Part shown: in pieces, positions 9,709-20,334 of the stretch
Position numbering within the stretch: the stretch's first letter is position 1
How the letters are laid out: each line of letters opens with the position of its first letter
Source of the DNA: Trifolium pratense
Taxonomy: Eukaryota; Streptophyta; Magnoliopsida; Fabales; Fabaceae
Assembly: GCF_020283565.1 (NCBI RefSeq)
Contig: NC_060064.1
Span: 20,046,337-20,110,336 of the forward strand
Direction: 5' to 3'
Length of the DNA: 64,000 bases
Position numbers and translations under genes: made by a program
Notes under the pieces: generated by a model
Seen by the model: the letters and a program-made list of their open reading frames with translations, nothing else
Database searches by the model: none
Told to the model about the DNA's origin: nothing

Positions 9709-11199
9709 TCAATTCTCTAATCTGATTTTTTCAAGTCCTCTAGCTATCTTCAATGATTTCAGCTCATCTATTAACTGGATCAAGTTATTATAAGAGTGCC
9801 CACCTTCCTCTAAAGTTCTATTGGCAGCACCACCAAGGCTTCTTGCTCTCATCCTCATTGCTTTTCCTTCTAGACCGTTTCCCATCAAAATTTCCACAGC
9901 CTTTGTTATATCATCCCTTTGCACTACTACCTCTTCACCAATGTTAAGCCAAAACTTGTTCACTTTTGATCCAACTGAAACTCCAATCTTCAAAACATCA
10001 ACGAGCAACTTCTCATTGTAAAATTGCTCAGCAAACATCGGCCATGTGATCATCGGCAAACGAGAATTCATGCTTTCAAGAATTGAGTTCCAACCACAAT
10101 GAGTCAAAATCCCTCCCGTTGCAGGGTGATCCAATATCAGAAGTTGTGGTGCCCAGTTCCATACGATATATCCCTTCGTGCTTTCTTTCATTCTTTCCTC
10201 AAAATCTTGTAGAAAAGCTTCTCCATCACCATCTTTATCCTTTTCTTTAACAACCCAAATGAAATTATGACCTGAATTTTCAAGTCCATGAGCTATTTCT
10301 ACAATCTGTGCATGAAAAAGCCTATTAAGGCTTCCAAAACATACATACAGCACAGAATCATTTGGCTTTGAGTTAAGCCAATTTATTAATTCTTGGTCTT
10401 TTCCAATGTTCTTCTCCATGTGTCCCATATTAGCCTTTTTTCCATCTTCCTTATTAGTCCATGCTGAAACTGGTCCAATACTCCAAGATTTAATCCCCAT
10501 TGTAGTTTTACTAAGTTTCTCATAATCACTTTCTAGTTCATGAAAACTATTGTACAGTGTTCCATAGCTTTTTTTCTCTGATTCAAACATTGCATAAAAA
10601 AGGCCTGTGATTGAATTCTTCACTCTAATCCAATCAGCTAGCTCCAAAGGTGTCATCTCAATGGTATGAGGTATACAAGGAATAGTAAATTTCTGTATAT
10701 CAGAAACTAAGCTATCATGAGGTCTATACTTTCTGACAAAATAGCTTGCACAATTGGAGAAGTAGCTTGAACTGTAAAAGTAAATCCTTGGAATGTTTAG
10801 TTTTTCAGCTGATTCAACTGTCCAAGGATAAGTCATATCAGAGACTATACAATCTGGTTTAAGTTCTTGTAACAGAATCTCAACTTGATCTTGAAGCATC
10901 AATATTCCTTGAGTGATTTTACCAAGAATTTCTCTGGAAGTTCCATCTTTGACATTTTCAACTCCATCAGGGAGACCAACTTCAGCTGAAGGGAACTGAA
11001 TAAGTTGAGTTTTGATGGAGTATCCTGAATTGAAGTCGGTGTCTATGGATTTTTGGAATGTTGAAGCATTAGCATGAGTAGCAATGATGGTAACATTAAC
11101 ACCATGTTTGGCAAATAGTCTTGCTGTGTCTATCATGGGAATCATATGGCCAGGAGTTGGAAATGGAACAAAAATTACATGAAGCTGTTGAGACTCCAT
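9709..11199 (-). CDS. UDP-glycosyltransferase, UGT73-type (copy 2)
   Basis: Single-exon 496-residue family 1 glycosyltransferase, very close to copy 1. Catalytic His18 lies in PTPGHMIPMID, and the Asp of the DCIVSDMTYPW region is present. The PSPG box starts at Trp349 and ends at Gln392 (FAEQ). Within the box, residue 380 is Arg (NSRLPM; codon at 10060-10062) where the three sister genes have Gly (NAGLPM). A Gly here is nearly universal in plant UGTs, so the enzyme may be impaired even though the frame is intact. A short insertion (KDKDGDGEAF) is seen before the box. Downstream sits the composite TRIM, which begins about 100 bases past the stop and could supply or disturb the 3' end. The acceptor is unknown; a soyasapogenol or phenolic is plausible. 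Confidence 0.92.
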   Translation of the reverse strand: MESQQLHVIFVPFPTPGHMIPMIDTARLFAKHGVNVTIIATHANASTFQKSIDTDFNSGYSIKTQLIQFPSAEVGLPDGVENVKDGTSREILGKITQGILMLQDQVEILLQELKPDCIVSDMTYPWTVESAEKLNIPRIYFYSSSYFSNCASYFVRKYRPHDSLVSDIQKFTIPCIPHTIEMTPLELADWIRVKNSITGLFYAMFESEKKSYGTLYNSFHELESDYEKLSKTTMGIKSWSIGPVSAWTNKEDGKKANMGHMEKNIGKDQELINWLNSKPNDSVLYVCFGSLNRLFHAQIVEIAHGLENSGHNFIWVVKEKDKDGDGEAFLQDFEERMKESTKGYIVWNWAPQLLILDHPATGGILTHCGWNSILESMNSRLPMITWPMFAEQFYNEKLLVDVLKIGVSVGSKVNKFWLNIGEEVVVQRDDITKAVEILMGNGLEGKAMRMRARSLGGAANRTLEEGGHSYNNLIQLIDELKSLKIARGLEKIRLEN

Positions 11200-11275
11200 T
11201 GCTTTTATAATCTATTAGGATGATGTATAGTTTTCTGTTTTGAGATCTTAATGGGAGATGAAGCCTTGTTCCTGA

Positions 11276-11284
11276 GATATATAG
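11276..11284 (-). promoter_or_regulatory. Probable TATA box of UGT copy 2
   Basis: CTATATATC on the minus strand, about 80 bases upstream of the ATG, is followed by CTCAGGAACAA as in copy 1. Conservation between the paralogues supports the call. Confidence 0.5.
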
Positions 11285-11502
11285 ATAAAGAAAATGGTTT
11301 TCAAACATATATCAGAGAATTTCATTCACGTGATTGGCCTAAAAGTAGTTCTAAATTATGATCCGCAACCATAACTTCAGCCATAATGGGCCTAAATTAA
11401 TCATCTAAAAAAATTCACAAGGAGGAAAAGAATATACTGTATGATAGGAAGTAGGAACATACCTTGTTTAAGAGAACTCCTAGTAACCTTATGCTTGCTA
11501 GA

Positions 11503-11620
11503 ACCCATTTGGGTTGGTGCATTAGTATTGGCTTGGGACCTGGGAATGTGCTCCTCTTGAGGTTTGAGGTTCGATTCTCTCTGGTGCCAATTTGGGTGGG
11601 CTAATTTAGCTTCTTCAAAA
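11503..11620 (+). mobile_element. tRNA-derived SINE with 18-bp target duplication
   Basis: A 118-base element with a tRNA-like head. An A-box-like stretch lies around 'attagtattggcttggga', the B box is GGTTCGATTCT, and it ends in a short A run. It is flanked by an exact 18-base duplication at 11485-11502 and 11621-11638 (aaccttatgcttgctaga), which fixes both borders. A partial relative is at 61127-61203. Confidence 0.88.
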
Positions 11621-11669
11621 AACCTTATGCTTGCTAGAGTAATAAAAGAATAGATGATAATCTGTTTGG

Positions 11670-11860
11670 AATTTTCCTTCATTGGTACTTCTACTAATCA
11701 AGCTTTAACTGTGTTTGGGCTATGGATATGGTTAAAGGGAAGTCTTAGTTTGCTATAGGTTCGGAGATGTGATTTTAGGTTCAAACTTTGCAGGTTATGG
11801 AAAAATCAACATTGTTGAACCACCATCATATCACATGTTTTATCAAATGGTAATTACTAA
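11670..11860. repeat. Duplicated UGT downstream flank, copy 3
   Basis: Matches 6781-6975 and 22608-22800: 'ctactaatcaagctttaact', 'gggctatggatatggttaaa' and 'attgttgaaccaccatc'. Unlike the other copies it lies upstream of UGT copy 2, so it belongs to the unit of the next gene to the right. Confidence 0.65.
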
Positions 11861-11944
11861 TGCTGATAAGGGCATGGAAACATACTTATCAATTACCAAA
11901 CCTGGCCATTTTATCTTCTTCTTTTTTTTTTTCCTGGAAACTAT

Positions 11945-12311
11945 TGTCACGAATATCGAGACCTAACTCATCCTTACAAAACCGGCTTGTAAGATGAGGA
12001 TTGCCTCCTCTTTATAAACTCTTCTCAAGAGTCCTATCTATCCGATGTGGGACTAAATCCCACCGAGTGTTGGCCGCTAACACACCCCCCTCACGCTTCA
12101 TCCCGGCCCAATGGGCCTGAAGCGTGAATGATGTCGGAAGCCCAACGATAGACCCGATAGGCTCTGATACCAATGTCACGAATATCGAGACCTAACTCAT
12201 CCTTACAAAACCGGCTTGTAAGGTGAGAATTGCCTCCTCTTTATAAACTCTTCTCAAGAGTCCTATCTATCCGTTGTGGGACTAAATCCCACCGAGTGTT
12301 GGCCGCTAACA
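11945..12311 (-). mobile_element. Complete TRIM retrotransposon
   Basis: Two 138-base LTRs (11945-12082 and 12174-12311) run from TG to CA when read on the minus strand. The primer-binding site TGGTATCAGAGCC (tRNA-Met type) is at 12160-12172, one base from its LTR. A polypurine tract lies at about 12083-12095. The element is bounded by the 5-base duplication ACTAT (11940-11944 and 12312-12316). It is 367 bases long and encodes no protein, so it would depend on enzymes from another element. The near-identical LTRs suggest a fairly recent insertion. Confidence 0.93.
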
Positions 12312-12856
12312 ACTATCATCTGTCATTACCTAAAATTTTGAGTCAGAACCAACTATACATAATAAAGCCAAATTGTTGATCCTAGTCTCTCTGCTTGACA
12401 AACCAAATTGTTGAGCATCACATCTATTAAATTGTTCTCCTAATCAATAGTATTATATATGTAGAGTAAGTTATTTTATATCACGTGTCAATTCCACGTT
12501 TATTCTTAATTTTTTTTTAGTAATTTTCTATTATTTCTAAATTGTAATTTAATTTGTCATAAATATCTCAAAAAAAAAAAAAAATCAAAGATTTGCCATA
12601 GCTCTAACACGACACTAATCTGATGTGTATTACACAAAACTTGGCTTTTACTTTGCTTTAGTTTCTTGAGATTGGTTATGGTTGTAGCTTCTATGGAGTA
12701 CAACTCTTAGTTCCTTGTTTATTCATAGAATCTTTGTAAAGCATATTATGGGCTTATGGGATGGGATTATGCTCTGAATTTGGCTGCTTTCAACATGCCT
12801 AGACGAGAAATGGGACCTTTTCTACCTTAACTTTTTGACAAAAACTTTATCCACCA

Positions 12857-12881
12857 CCCCCCCCCCCCCCCCCCCCCCCCC
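12857..12881. repeat. C homopolymer (25 bases)
   Basis: An uninterrupted run of about 25 C. The true length is uncertain because such runs are error-prone in sequencing. It is directly followed by a small inverted-repeat element (12898-12990). Confidence 0.9.
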
Positions 12882-12897
12882 GGAGAAAAAATTCTCT

Positions 12898-12990
12898 GCA
12901 TTGTTTACCATAAATACACATCCAAAATACTTTGTTTTTTCGGATGTGTATTTCTGATGTAATTTCGAGGTGGAAAAAGTAAACAATGGA
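12898..12990. mobile_element. Small inverted-repeat element
   Basis: GCATTGTTTAC at the left is mirrored by GTAAACAATGG at the right, with 'aaatacacatcc' and 'ggatgtgtattt' inside forming a second stem. It resembles a very short MITE or its end. No target duplication is seen. Confidence 0.4.
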
Positions 12991-13145
12991 ATTTAATTCA
13001 TCAGCAGATCTTCTTCTTAGCTTAATATGAAAATTGCTTAGTAAAAACTACTTTTATCGTCATTGTACTGCAAAAGAATGACAGAATGTTGTTTCATCTT
13101 ACTGAACTACAAATCATAACAAAAAGAAAAAAGCTGGAGAAAAAT

Positions 13146-13242
13146 ACTTGATTTTGTTTCATCATATTTAAAGCCTTCATTACAATTATCTAATCTGCTT
13201 TCTCACCAAGCACTTAAGATTTCTTCAATGATTTCAGCTCAC
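13146..13242 (-). pseudogene. UGT C-terminal end relic
   Basis: Matches the last codons and 3' flank of UGT copy 4 (24000-24075), including the peptide end ELKSLKKS followed by a stop. Only about ten codons survive. It is then interrupted by unrelated Lys/His-rich coding sequence on the other strand. Confidence 0.65.
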
Positions 13243-13251
13243 CAAGCACTT

Positions 13252-13416
13252 TAGAGAGAAACATCAACAATTGAAGGAAAATCATAAAGTGAGAAAGAGC
13301 ATAAGAAGCACAAACATTGTGACAAAGATAGGGACAAAAAGAAAGATAAAAGTGGTGATTGTCATTCCAGTGCTGAACATTCAAAGAAACACCATGAAAA
13401 GGTTGAAGAAATTTAG
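13252..13416 (+). pseudogene. Fragment resembling Mediator subunit MED19
   Basis: From 13288 the plus frame gives a Lys/His/Asp-rich peptide with KEHKKHKHCDKDRDKKKDKS and SKKHHEK, stopping at 13414-13416. The neighbouring frame from 13252 adds REKHQQLKENHK, so one frameshift joins the two. This composition and order recall the basic C-terminal tail of plant MED19, a Mediator head subunit. The match is from memory of the family. The fragment has no start codon, about 50 codons and no intact frame, so it is a captured or decayed piece. Confidence 0.5.
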
Positions 13417-13517
13417 TTTGTTGCTGCATATATGTTGTTTAGATTGAGAGAAATAACGATTCTAAAAGTCGCCATTTGTTAAAATTGCTCAATAAACTGG
13501 TTTTATGATATTGAATT

Positions 13518-13738
13518 GGGCTCGTTTGAATTGACTTATTTTTTAGATTATGAAAAATAGTTTGTGCAAATAAATAAGTTTTTGTATTAATTCATAAGTT
13601 CTCATTAATGAAAATTGTATTTTCATAAGCTGTTTTTCATAAATTACCTTGACAATCTTATGAATAATACATAAAAGCTTATTTATTTTCATAAATTATT
13701 TTGCATAAGCACAAAAATAAGCCAATGCAAACGGGCCT
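13518..13738. mobile_element. MITE with ~70-bp TIRs
   Basis: The left end (gggctcgtttgaattgac, then 'aaataaataagttttt') is mirrored at the right ('aagcttatttattttcat', then 'gccaatgcaaacgggcc'). It is about 220 bases, AT-rich and non-coding. The GGGCC(T)CGTTTG ends are typical of a common plant MITE class. No clear target duplication is seen. Confidence 0.65.
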
Positions 13739-14295
13739 TAGTGTTGTACTAATGCTGTTAACTCACAACAATTGCTTGTCAACTCTGTTTAGGATCCAAT
13801 GAATGACATCAGTTTCATTTAATATCAGCATTTACCAATTATACACTTTACAACCATTGTTGCATTAGATGCAATTTCTATACTACACCTCCCTCTTAAT
13901 ACTTATGATAAGAATTGGATACACTACTATATCTTCTTTATCTAGCAAACTGCAATTAAAACATTAGCATTCTGATTATTGATTATGGATAATGGATAAT
14001 GATCTGAGTACTGAGAAGTGAACCATTATATCTAGACCTTTACAAAGGTACAAATATATCATAACATTTATCATCATATATTTATCTTAGTGTAATATGA
14101 AAGTTGATTGGTAAAAACTAACTAATTTTATCATCATTGCAGTGCACAAGAATGATTTGATGTTGTTTCATCTTATTGAACTCTAGATTACAGCAACAAA
14201 AAAGCTGGAGAAAATTACTTGGATGTTGTTTCATCTTATTCAAAGTCTTCATCAGGTCATTAATCTGCTTCAAGATTACTCTTTCATTCAATGAT

Positions 14296-15789
14296 CTAAT
14301 CTGCTTTATCACTAAATGCTTTAGATTTCTTCAATGATTTCAGCTCATCAACCAACTGAATCAAGTTTTTATAAGAGTGTCCACCTTCCTCTATAGTCCT
14401 CTTGGCAGCATCACCAAACTTTTTTGCTCTCATCCTCATTTCTTTGCTCTCTTGGCCAATTCCCATCAAAATCTCAACAGCCTTTGCAATCTCTTCTCTT
14501 CTAACCATTGCCTCTACACAAACACTATTCCATGACTTGTTTTCTTTAGCTCCAACAGGGACCCCTATCTTCAAAATATCAACAAGCAACTTCTCATTGA
14601 AAAATTGCTCAGCAAACATTGGCCACACGATCATTGGCAAACCAGCATTCAAGCTTTCGAGAATCGAGTTCCAACCACAGTGAGTCACAATTCCACCTGT
14701 TGAAGGGTGATCCAATATCAGAAGCTGTGGTGCCCAGTTCCATATGATGTACCCCTTTTTGCTTTCTTTCATCCTTTGCTCAAAATCTTGCAGGAAACTA
14801 TTTTCACCCTCATCTTTATCATTTTTCCTAACAACCCAGATAAAATTATGACCTGAATTTTCAAGTCCATAAGCAATTTCTACAAGCTGAGCATGAGCTA
14901 GCCTAGTAAGACTTCCAAAACTTACATACAAAACTGACTCATTTTCCTTTGAGTTAAGCCAATTTAGCAACTCAGCCTCTTCTCCAAGCTCCCCCAAGTG
15001 TCCCTTATTCACCTTCTTTTGATCATCCTTGTTAGCCCAAGCTGAAACTGGTCCTACACTCCAAGATTTCATCCCCAATTTACTTCTACTAAGTTTCTCA
15101 TAATCACTTTCTAGCTCATGAAAACTATTGTATAGTGTGCCGTAGCTTTTCTCCCCTGATTCATAAATTGGTTCAAAATAAGCTGTGGCAGGATTCTTTT
15201 CCCTTAACCAATCAGGAATCTGCAGAGGGGTCATCTCAATGGTATGAGGAAAACCAGGAATAGTAAATTTCTGTGTATCAGAAACTAAACCATCATGGGG
15301 CCTATACTTCATGATAAAATGAAAAGCACAGTTGGAGAAGTAGCTTGAGCTGTAAAAATGAATCCTTGGAATACCAAGTTTTGCAGCTGCTTCTACAGTC
15401 CAAGGATACATCATATCTGTGACTATACAATCTGGTTGAAGATCTTGAAACAAAACCTCAATTGGATCTTGAAGCATGCTTATTCCACGAGTTATTTTAT
15501 CAAGAATTTCATTGGAAGTTCCATCTTTGAGATTTTCAACACCGTTAGGAAGACCAACTTGAGCTGAAGGGAAGTGAATAAGTTGAGTTTTGATAGAGTA
15601 ACCTGAATTGAAGTCACTGTCTATGGTTTTTTGGAAGGTTGAAACATTGGCATGTGTAGTGATGATAGTAACATTAACACCATGTTTTGCAAATAGTCTT
15701 GCTGTGTCTATCATTGGAATCATATGGCCTGGAGATGGATATGGAACAAAAATTACATTTAATTGGTTATGTGATTGTTGAGATTCCAT
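14296..15789 (-). CDS. UDP-glycosyltransferase, UGT73-type (copy 3)
   Basis: Single-exon gene; 497 residues if translation starts at the ATG at 15787-15789 (MESQQSHNQLNV). The open frame extends 51 codons further upstream, but that part has no counterpart in the sister genes and reads like 5' leader, so the shorter start is preferred. The catalytic His lies in the YPSPGHMIPMID motif. The PSPG box starts at Trp352 (WAPQLLILDHP), keeps the conserved Gly (NAGLPM) and ends FAEQ. It is closer to copy 4 than to copies 1 and 2, sharing IPRIH, FHFIMKYRPHDG and MTPLQIPDWLREKN. This pair may therefore prefer a different acceptor. It resembles soyasapogenol-type UGT73 enzymes; the substrate is unproven. 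Confidence 0.93.
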   Translation of the reverse strand: MESQQSHNQLNVIFVPYPSPGHMIPMIDTARLFAKHGVNVTIITTHANVSTFQKTIDSDFNSGYSIKTQLIHFPSAQVGLPNGVENLKDGTSNEILDKITRGISMLQDPIEVLFQDLQPDCIVTDMMYPWTVEAAAKLGIPRIHFYSSSYFSNCAFHFIMKYRPHDGLVSDTQKFTIPGFPHTIEMTPLQIPDWLREKNPATAYFEPIYESGEKSYGTLYNSFHELESDYEKLSRSKLGMKSWSVGPVSAWANKDDQKKVNKGHLGELGEEAELLNWLNSKENESVLYVSFGSLTRLAHAQLVEIAYGLENSGHNFIWVVRKNDKDEGENSFLQDFEQRMKESKKGYIIWNWAPQLLILDHPSTGGIVTHCGWNSILESLNAGLPMIVWPMFAEQFFNEKLLVDILKIGVPVGAKENKSWNSVCVEAMVRREEIAKAVEILMGIGQESKEMRMRAKKFGDAAKRTIEEGGHSYKNLIQLVDELKSLKKSKAFSDKAD

Positions 15790-15942
15790 TGTTGCTTTTG
15801 AAATCTTTGAAGTGGATGTGTAGTTCTGTACTTGGGAGAGTTTATATTTATTAAGGGTACTTTCGGTGCCTGAGATACATTGTTTTTCAATTCTATGTCG
15901 ACAGCAAAAAGACAACAAGAAAAAAGGCCAAAGGTTTACCAT

Positions 15943-18900
15943 TTAAAACAAAGATTAATTGGTAACATTTACTGGGTCATGAGTGTGTTCGGAGATCATT
16001 ATGGACTTGAATAACTATATAAGTGAGATAGACACTACACATTTTTATCTAATATCTTAAAGACATTATGAGTCTTTTCACTTATAAAATGTTTAACATC
16101 TATTTTTTATTTGATGTGAGACTCAATTCACACTTTCGTATTTTTCTTTGGGCATGGTAAGTATAAAATTGGGAAAACTAATGCCACCTCCTAAAAGGTA
16201 AAAGTTTCATGTGTTGGATTAAGGAGAAAGTGACACCGTAGTGTCTCTATCCTTTCTTAACTCATACTTGGGTCAAATGGGAACATGCCACCTCTTTCAC
16301 CTATTTATCCCATAATATTAAAATTATAAAAATAATAATGCGATAAGCTATGGTTATAATGTACAAGCAATTCAAATGCTTCCATTCCTTCTTTGTTAAG
16401 TAATTAGGCATTGTGTGTACACCTCCTCCTAGTTCTACTAGTTATATTATTATGTGATGGAAGAAGGAAAAGATGCGGTTGTTCACATTGTCTTTGAACA
16501 TGGAAACATACGTGATAATCTATTTTATAATTGTGAAGATTAGAATTAATTTTGACATGTTGGAATTTTTATTAAAATAGTATTAATTTTTTTCGTTGGA
16601 ATTTTTTTGTTGGATTTTTGACATGTTGGGTTTTTTTTTTTCGTTGGAATTAATTCTACTAAAAATTGTAGCTTGTAGTTTTAGAATAGCATGCCATATG
16701 GTTGGTAATTCTGTCCGCACAAGCATTATATTTATAAAAATCAATTTTATATACATTTGTAAATTATTATGAAAAACATTTAAGTATTTTTCTGTCAAAA
16801 AAAAACATTTAAGTATTTGTAAATTATATTTATTTATATTTTGACACATGATGTGTATCAATTTTGTTTATATGTGTGCTTATTATTGCTATAAGACTTA
16901 CGATAATCTCATAATTTTTTATTTGTTTTATATGATTAAACTTTAATATTTTTTATAACAAGTTTGATTGAAAATAATAGAAATTTGATGTTTTATATAA
17001 TGTTGATGGATCCTCCGTGAAGATGAGGATGAGAAAAGAATATTCTTCAAAGTAGAAAATGCGAATGCGGATGAAAAGTAGTTTAGATAATAGGAAAGAG
17101 AGTGAAAATGTACCCTCACTCAATTTCGTCCTGTTTACATCCCTACAAATAATGTATCATTAAATATAATTTAAAAATTCAATTTTGAACAATTGTTAAA
17201 TATGACACTTAGAGCATCAACAACGGGGGAACTTAACATTGGTTGCTTGAGTTAATTTTGGTGGGTCCAAATTGCCACATATGACATAAGCAATGTCAAC
17301 CAATTTTCAATAAGCAACTCATACTTGACCCCACTAATTTATACACTCATACTTGACCCCACTAATTTATACAGTATGTTTTTATTTTCAATTATTATTA
17401 TTTATTTATTTTTATTAATATTTTATTCAACCTGTACACTTTGGTGAAAGTTGAAACATGCTCCATTTTTTCGTTTTTATTTTTTTCAACAAAAAAAAAA
17501 TTATTGTATTATATTAATAAGCAACACACTTTTCATGTTGCTTCAGAGTGCAACTGGCAAAAAAAACTTGAGAATGAGAACTTATACCTCCACCTAAGCA
17601 TTAAGCAATCTGCATTGGAGATGGCCTATAGTCATACATATCAAACACCACTAACCAACCTCCATGCATATTAATCACCAAGAACATCATCAATCAATTA
17701 TATCAATCACTATATGCATGAATTTTGAATTCATTTTTCCTAATTTTTTATGTATTAAATGCGGATCACATAGTCATACACATCATGTGATAATGAATAT
17801 TATATATGTGTTAGTTAAAACTACAAAATTATTCTTGACAAAATTATTGTAAATTATAGCCTTATTAAATTTATGAATTTGTTATCTTTCAAATAACTTT
17901 TTTTTATAAACAATCGCATAAAACTTTCTAATGTTTAAGTTCTTTTGGACAAATTATAATTCTTATAGTTACTATTTTGTAAATAAACATAACTTATTTA
18001 TTTGATCTCTTATTTTTCTTTATCTATTCTTTTATATTTTCTTCTTCTTTTCTTTCATCTTTTTGCACATATGCATACATAAATGTACAAGACATCGGTG
18101 CAAGCTCACCGTATCTTGCTAGTCTTGCTAGTAGTAAAGACAAAAATTGATACCCCTCTAATATTTATATATACTAATAAAAAAATTAACGCCCCTCCAT
18201 ATATTTATACATAATATACGTATTATTAGGAATTTTGCTTATAATGCTAAGTTTTGAAGAGATATTAAAAAATTTATAGTAGTCTTCTAGATTTTACGTT
18301 GCGAAATTATTTATCAAAGTTTTATAAGCAAATAATTTTAGCATTTTGCACTCAATTGACAAGATAACTAAATGATTAATTCATTCAATCTTGTATGTTG
18401 TTAATCTCATACAGGGGATTCAAACAATTTTACTATGAAAAAAAATTCTCTTAAAAAATGTGTTTTTCGAAGCATCTTAAAAAATGTGTTGTATAGTGAT
18501 ATAGTTAATAATTTTTTGTTAGTTTGATGCGTAAATATGTACATAATTGCTTTTCTCCTCAAGTACGTCTTCGTTATAATTCTTTTTCTAAATTACGAGT
18601 TTATTAAGAAGTAACAAGGTTATCAAACAATAAAAAATATTTCATTTTTATCAAAAAAAAAGCTTTGAATTGAAGCGACGATTGAAGCTTTTATATTAGC
18701 TTTTGCATTAACTTGAGGTAGCAAAGTAACAAAATGAATAACAGTGGTGCTTACCGAATTACTCCCGAAAGTATGTGTGGCACTATTTCTCTTTTTATAT
18801 TTACAACATGGATGCACTGTGTATTTTGAGTGTGGGCCCCAAAACAATTGATAAAAATAGCAGTCTTGCCGCCTGAAGCAACAACATCCATGGAAGCAAC

Positions 18901-19320
18901 AACCATTTATAGTCTTGTTGCCTGAAGCAACACCATCCATGATTGCATCACTTGCAGCCTTTCATTCAAGTAGTTTTTTTGTAATTTACCGTTGATTTTC
19001 ATAAAATCAAAATATGGATTCAACAAAACATAGGGTTAATTTTTGAAGTAAACAAGAAGGAAAACTATTGTTTTACAAAAAGCTCTTTGGTAGAAAAGAA
19101 ATGATTGTAACCGAGAGAGAAGGCACAGAAAAGGGTTGAAAGCTGCTGACGTAATGACCGAAATTGTTGCAACACATCATTCGGTGAATTTTCGGGAATG
19201 AAATTTTCGGGACATGTGTAACATTTTTCAATTAACAATGAACATCTTAATTTAAATTAACCCAAGACAGCATTAACATGTGGGACAATATCAGAACATT
19301 TCCAAAACGTTTTTATATTG
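15943..19320. other. Gene-free AT-rich stretch
   Basis: No gene is supported here. Features seen are a 28-base direct tandem duplication (17317-17344 and 17345-17372), poly-T and TA-rich patches, and an imperfect duplication around 18863-18941 in which a 'gcctgaagcaacancatccatg' type unit occurs twice. The short frames are not protein-like. Confidence 0.6.
17317..17372. repeat. 28-bp exact tandem duplication
   Basis: The unit beginning 'actcatacttgaccccacta' is repeated head to tail with no spacer. It lies inside an AT-rich stretch that may be an old MITE ('agagcatcaacaac' at 17213). Confidence 0.85.
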
Positions 19321-19413
19321 AGTCGGTCTCAACCTTCTTCTTCTCCTCTTCTTTTTCTTGTCATGTAATGTTGTGACTTTGGCATCAATAGTTTTGGGTC
19401 ATTTTCCTCAAAG

Positions 19414-19836
19414 TTGAGCCTACGCAATAAGCTTGGAATCATAACCATAAATTTTAATAGTCTCGTTAATGACAGAACTAGTGTTTCAGTTCTTCCTCAA
19501 GTTGAGGATGACACACTTTTTTATCCCCTTATGACGGCTGAGGATATTATTGTTCCAAACCCACTTTTGTCAATTGAACACAACATAGTTGGCGGTGTAG
19601 ACATGGATGTGATGTTGCAAACCACTGTTTAAGTTCTTCCTAAAGTTGTGTGTCATATTGTACAAGTTTATGATCCCCTTCTGGTTGCTGAGGACACTAT
19701 TGTTCTTGTCATTTCTCAAATTGTGGAACCTCCTATGCAGGATAATGGCACAGTCAGAAAAAATAAGACTGTTAGGGTAATATTATGTTTAGTTTTATTA
19801 AAAATGATAGGTAGGAAGAGTTTTGTGTGCTTTTAA
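19414..19836 (+). pseudogene. Possible unrecognised gene fragment
   Basis: Two adjoining frames carry an internally repeated peptide pattern. VLPQVEDDTLFYPLMTAED is echoed about 150 bases later by a VLPKV...YDPLLVAEDTIV version, with a stop between them. The base composition is less AT-rich than the flanks, suggesting former coding sequence. I do not recognise the family. There is no clear start, splice pattern or downstream continuation. Confidence 0.25.
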
Positions 19837-20158
19837 ATCGACTCCAACTTAAAATGATATTTTGGAAAGAATAAGGAAAAGAAACTTGATAAAAGTCGAA
19901 ATAGAAAAAGCCGAAAAAGTGGCTCGAAAAAGAATTAATACAAGGATTGTACCTTATACTTTACCGTTTTGTGTTTTAATGTTGTCGTACTCCTTTTTGT
20001 TTTGATGTTTCTATTTTCCTACACTTTAGAATATGGAACGACAAACACTAACTCGCGTTTTCCTTTTTTTTTAAAAAAAAATTAATTATTTAATTATAGT
20101 CATTAAATTACAACCATCGTATTTATTGTTGTCACATGTCATCAATCTATTAAAAGAA

Positions 20159-20334
20159 GGAGAATGTTAACATGTGCACCAAAGACACATGTTAAGGAAA
20201 CAAAAATAGAAGGTATTAAATGTTGAAGCATTAAATTTTAACTTTTTAAGCATTAAATTTTTGTATTATTAAATGTTAAATTTCTATATTAAGATATCTT
20301 AACATGTGCCCTATATGCACATATTAACAACACC
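20159..20334. mobile_element. Short TIR MITE, family a, copy 2
   Basis: The ends 'gttaacatgtgcacc' and 'gcacatattaac' are inverted, and the interior 'aaaaatagaaggtatt' resembles the copy at 5899-6078. It is about 176 bases and non-coding. Confidence 0.65.

Noticed and set aside
15790..15942. N-terminal extension of UGT copy 3 to 548 residues
   Set aside because: The sister genes all begin at the MESQQ-type start, and the extra 51 codons show no conserved sequence, so they are leader.
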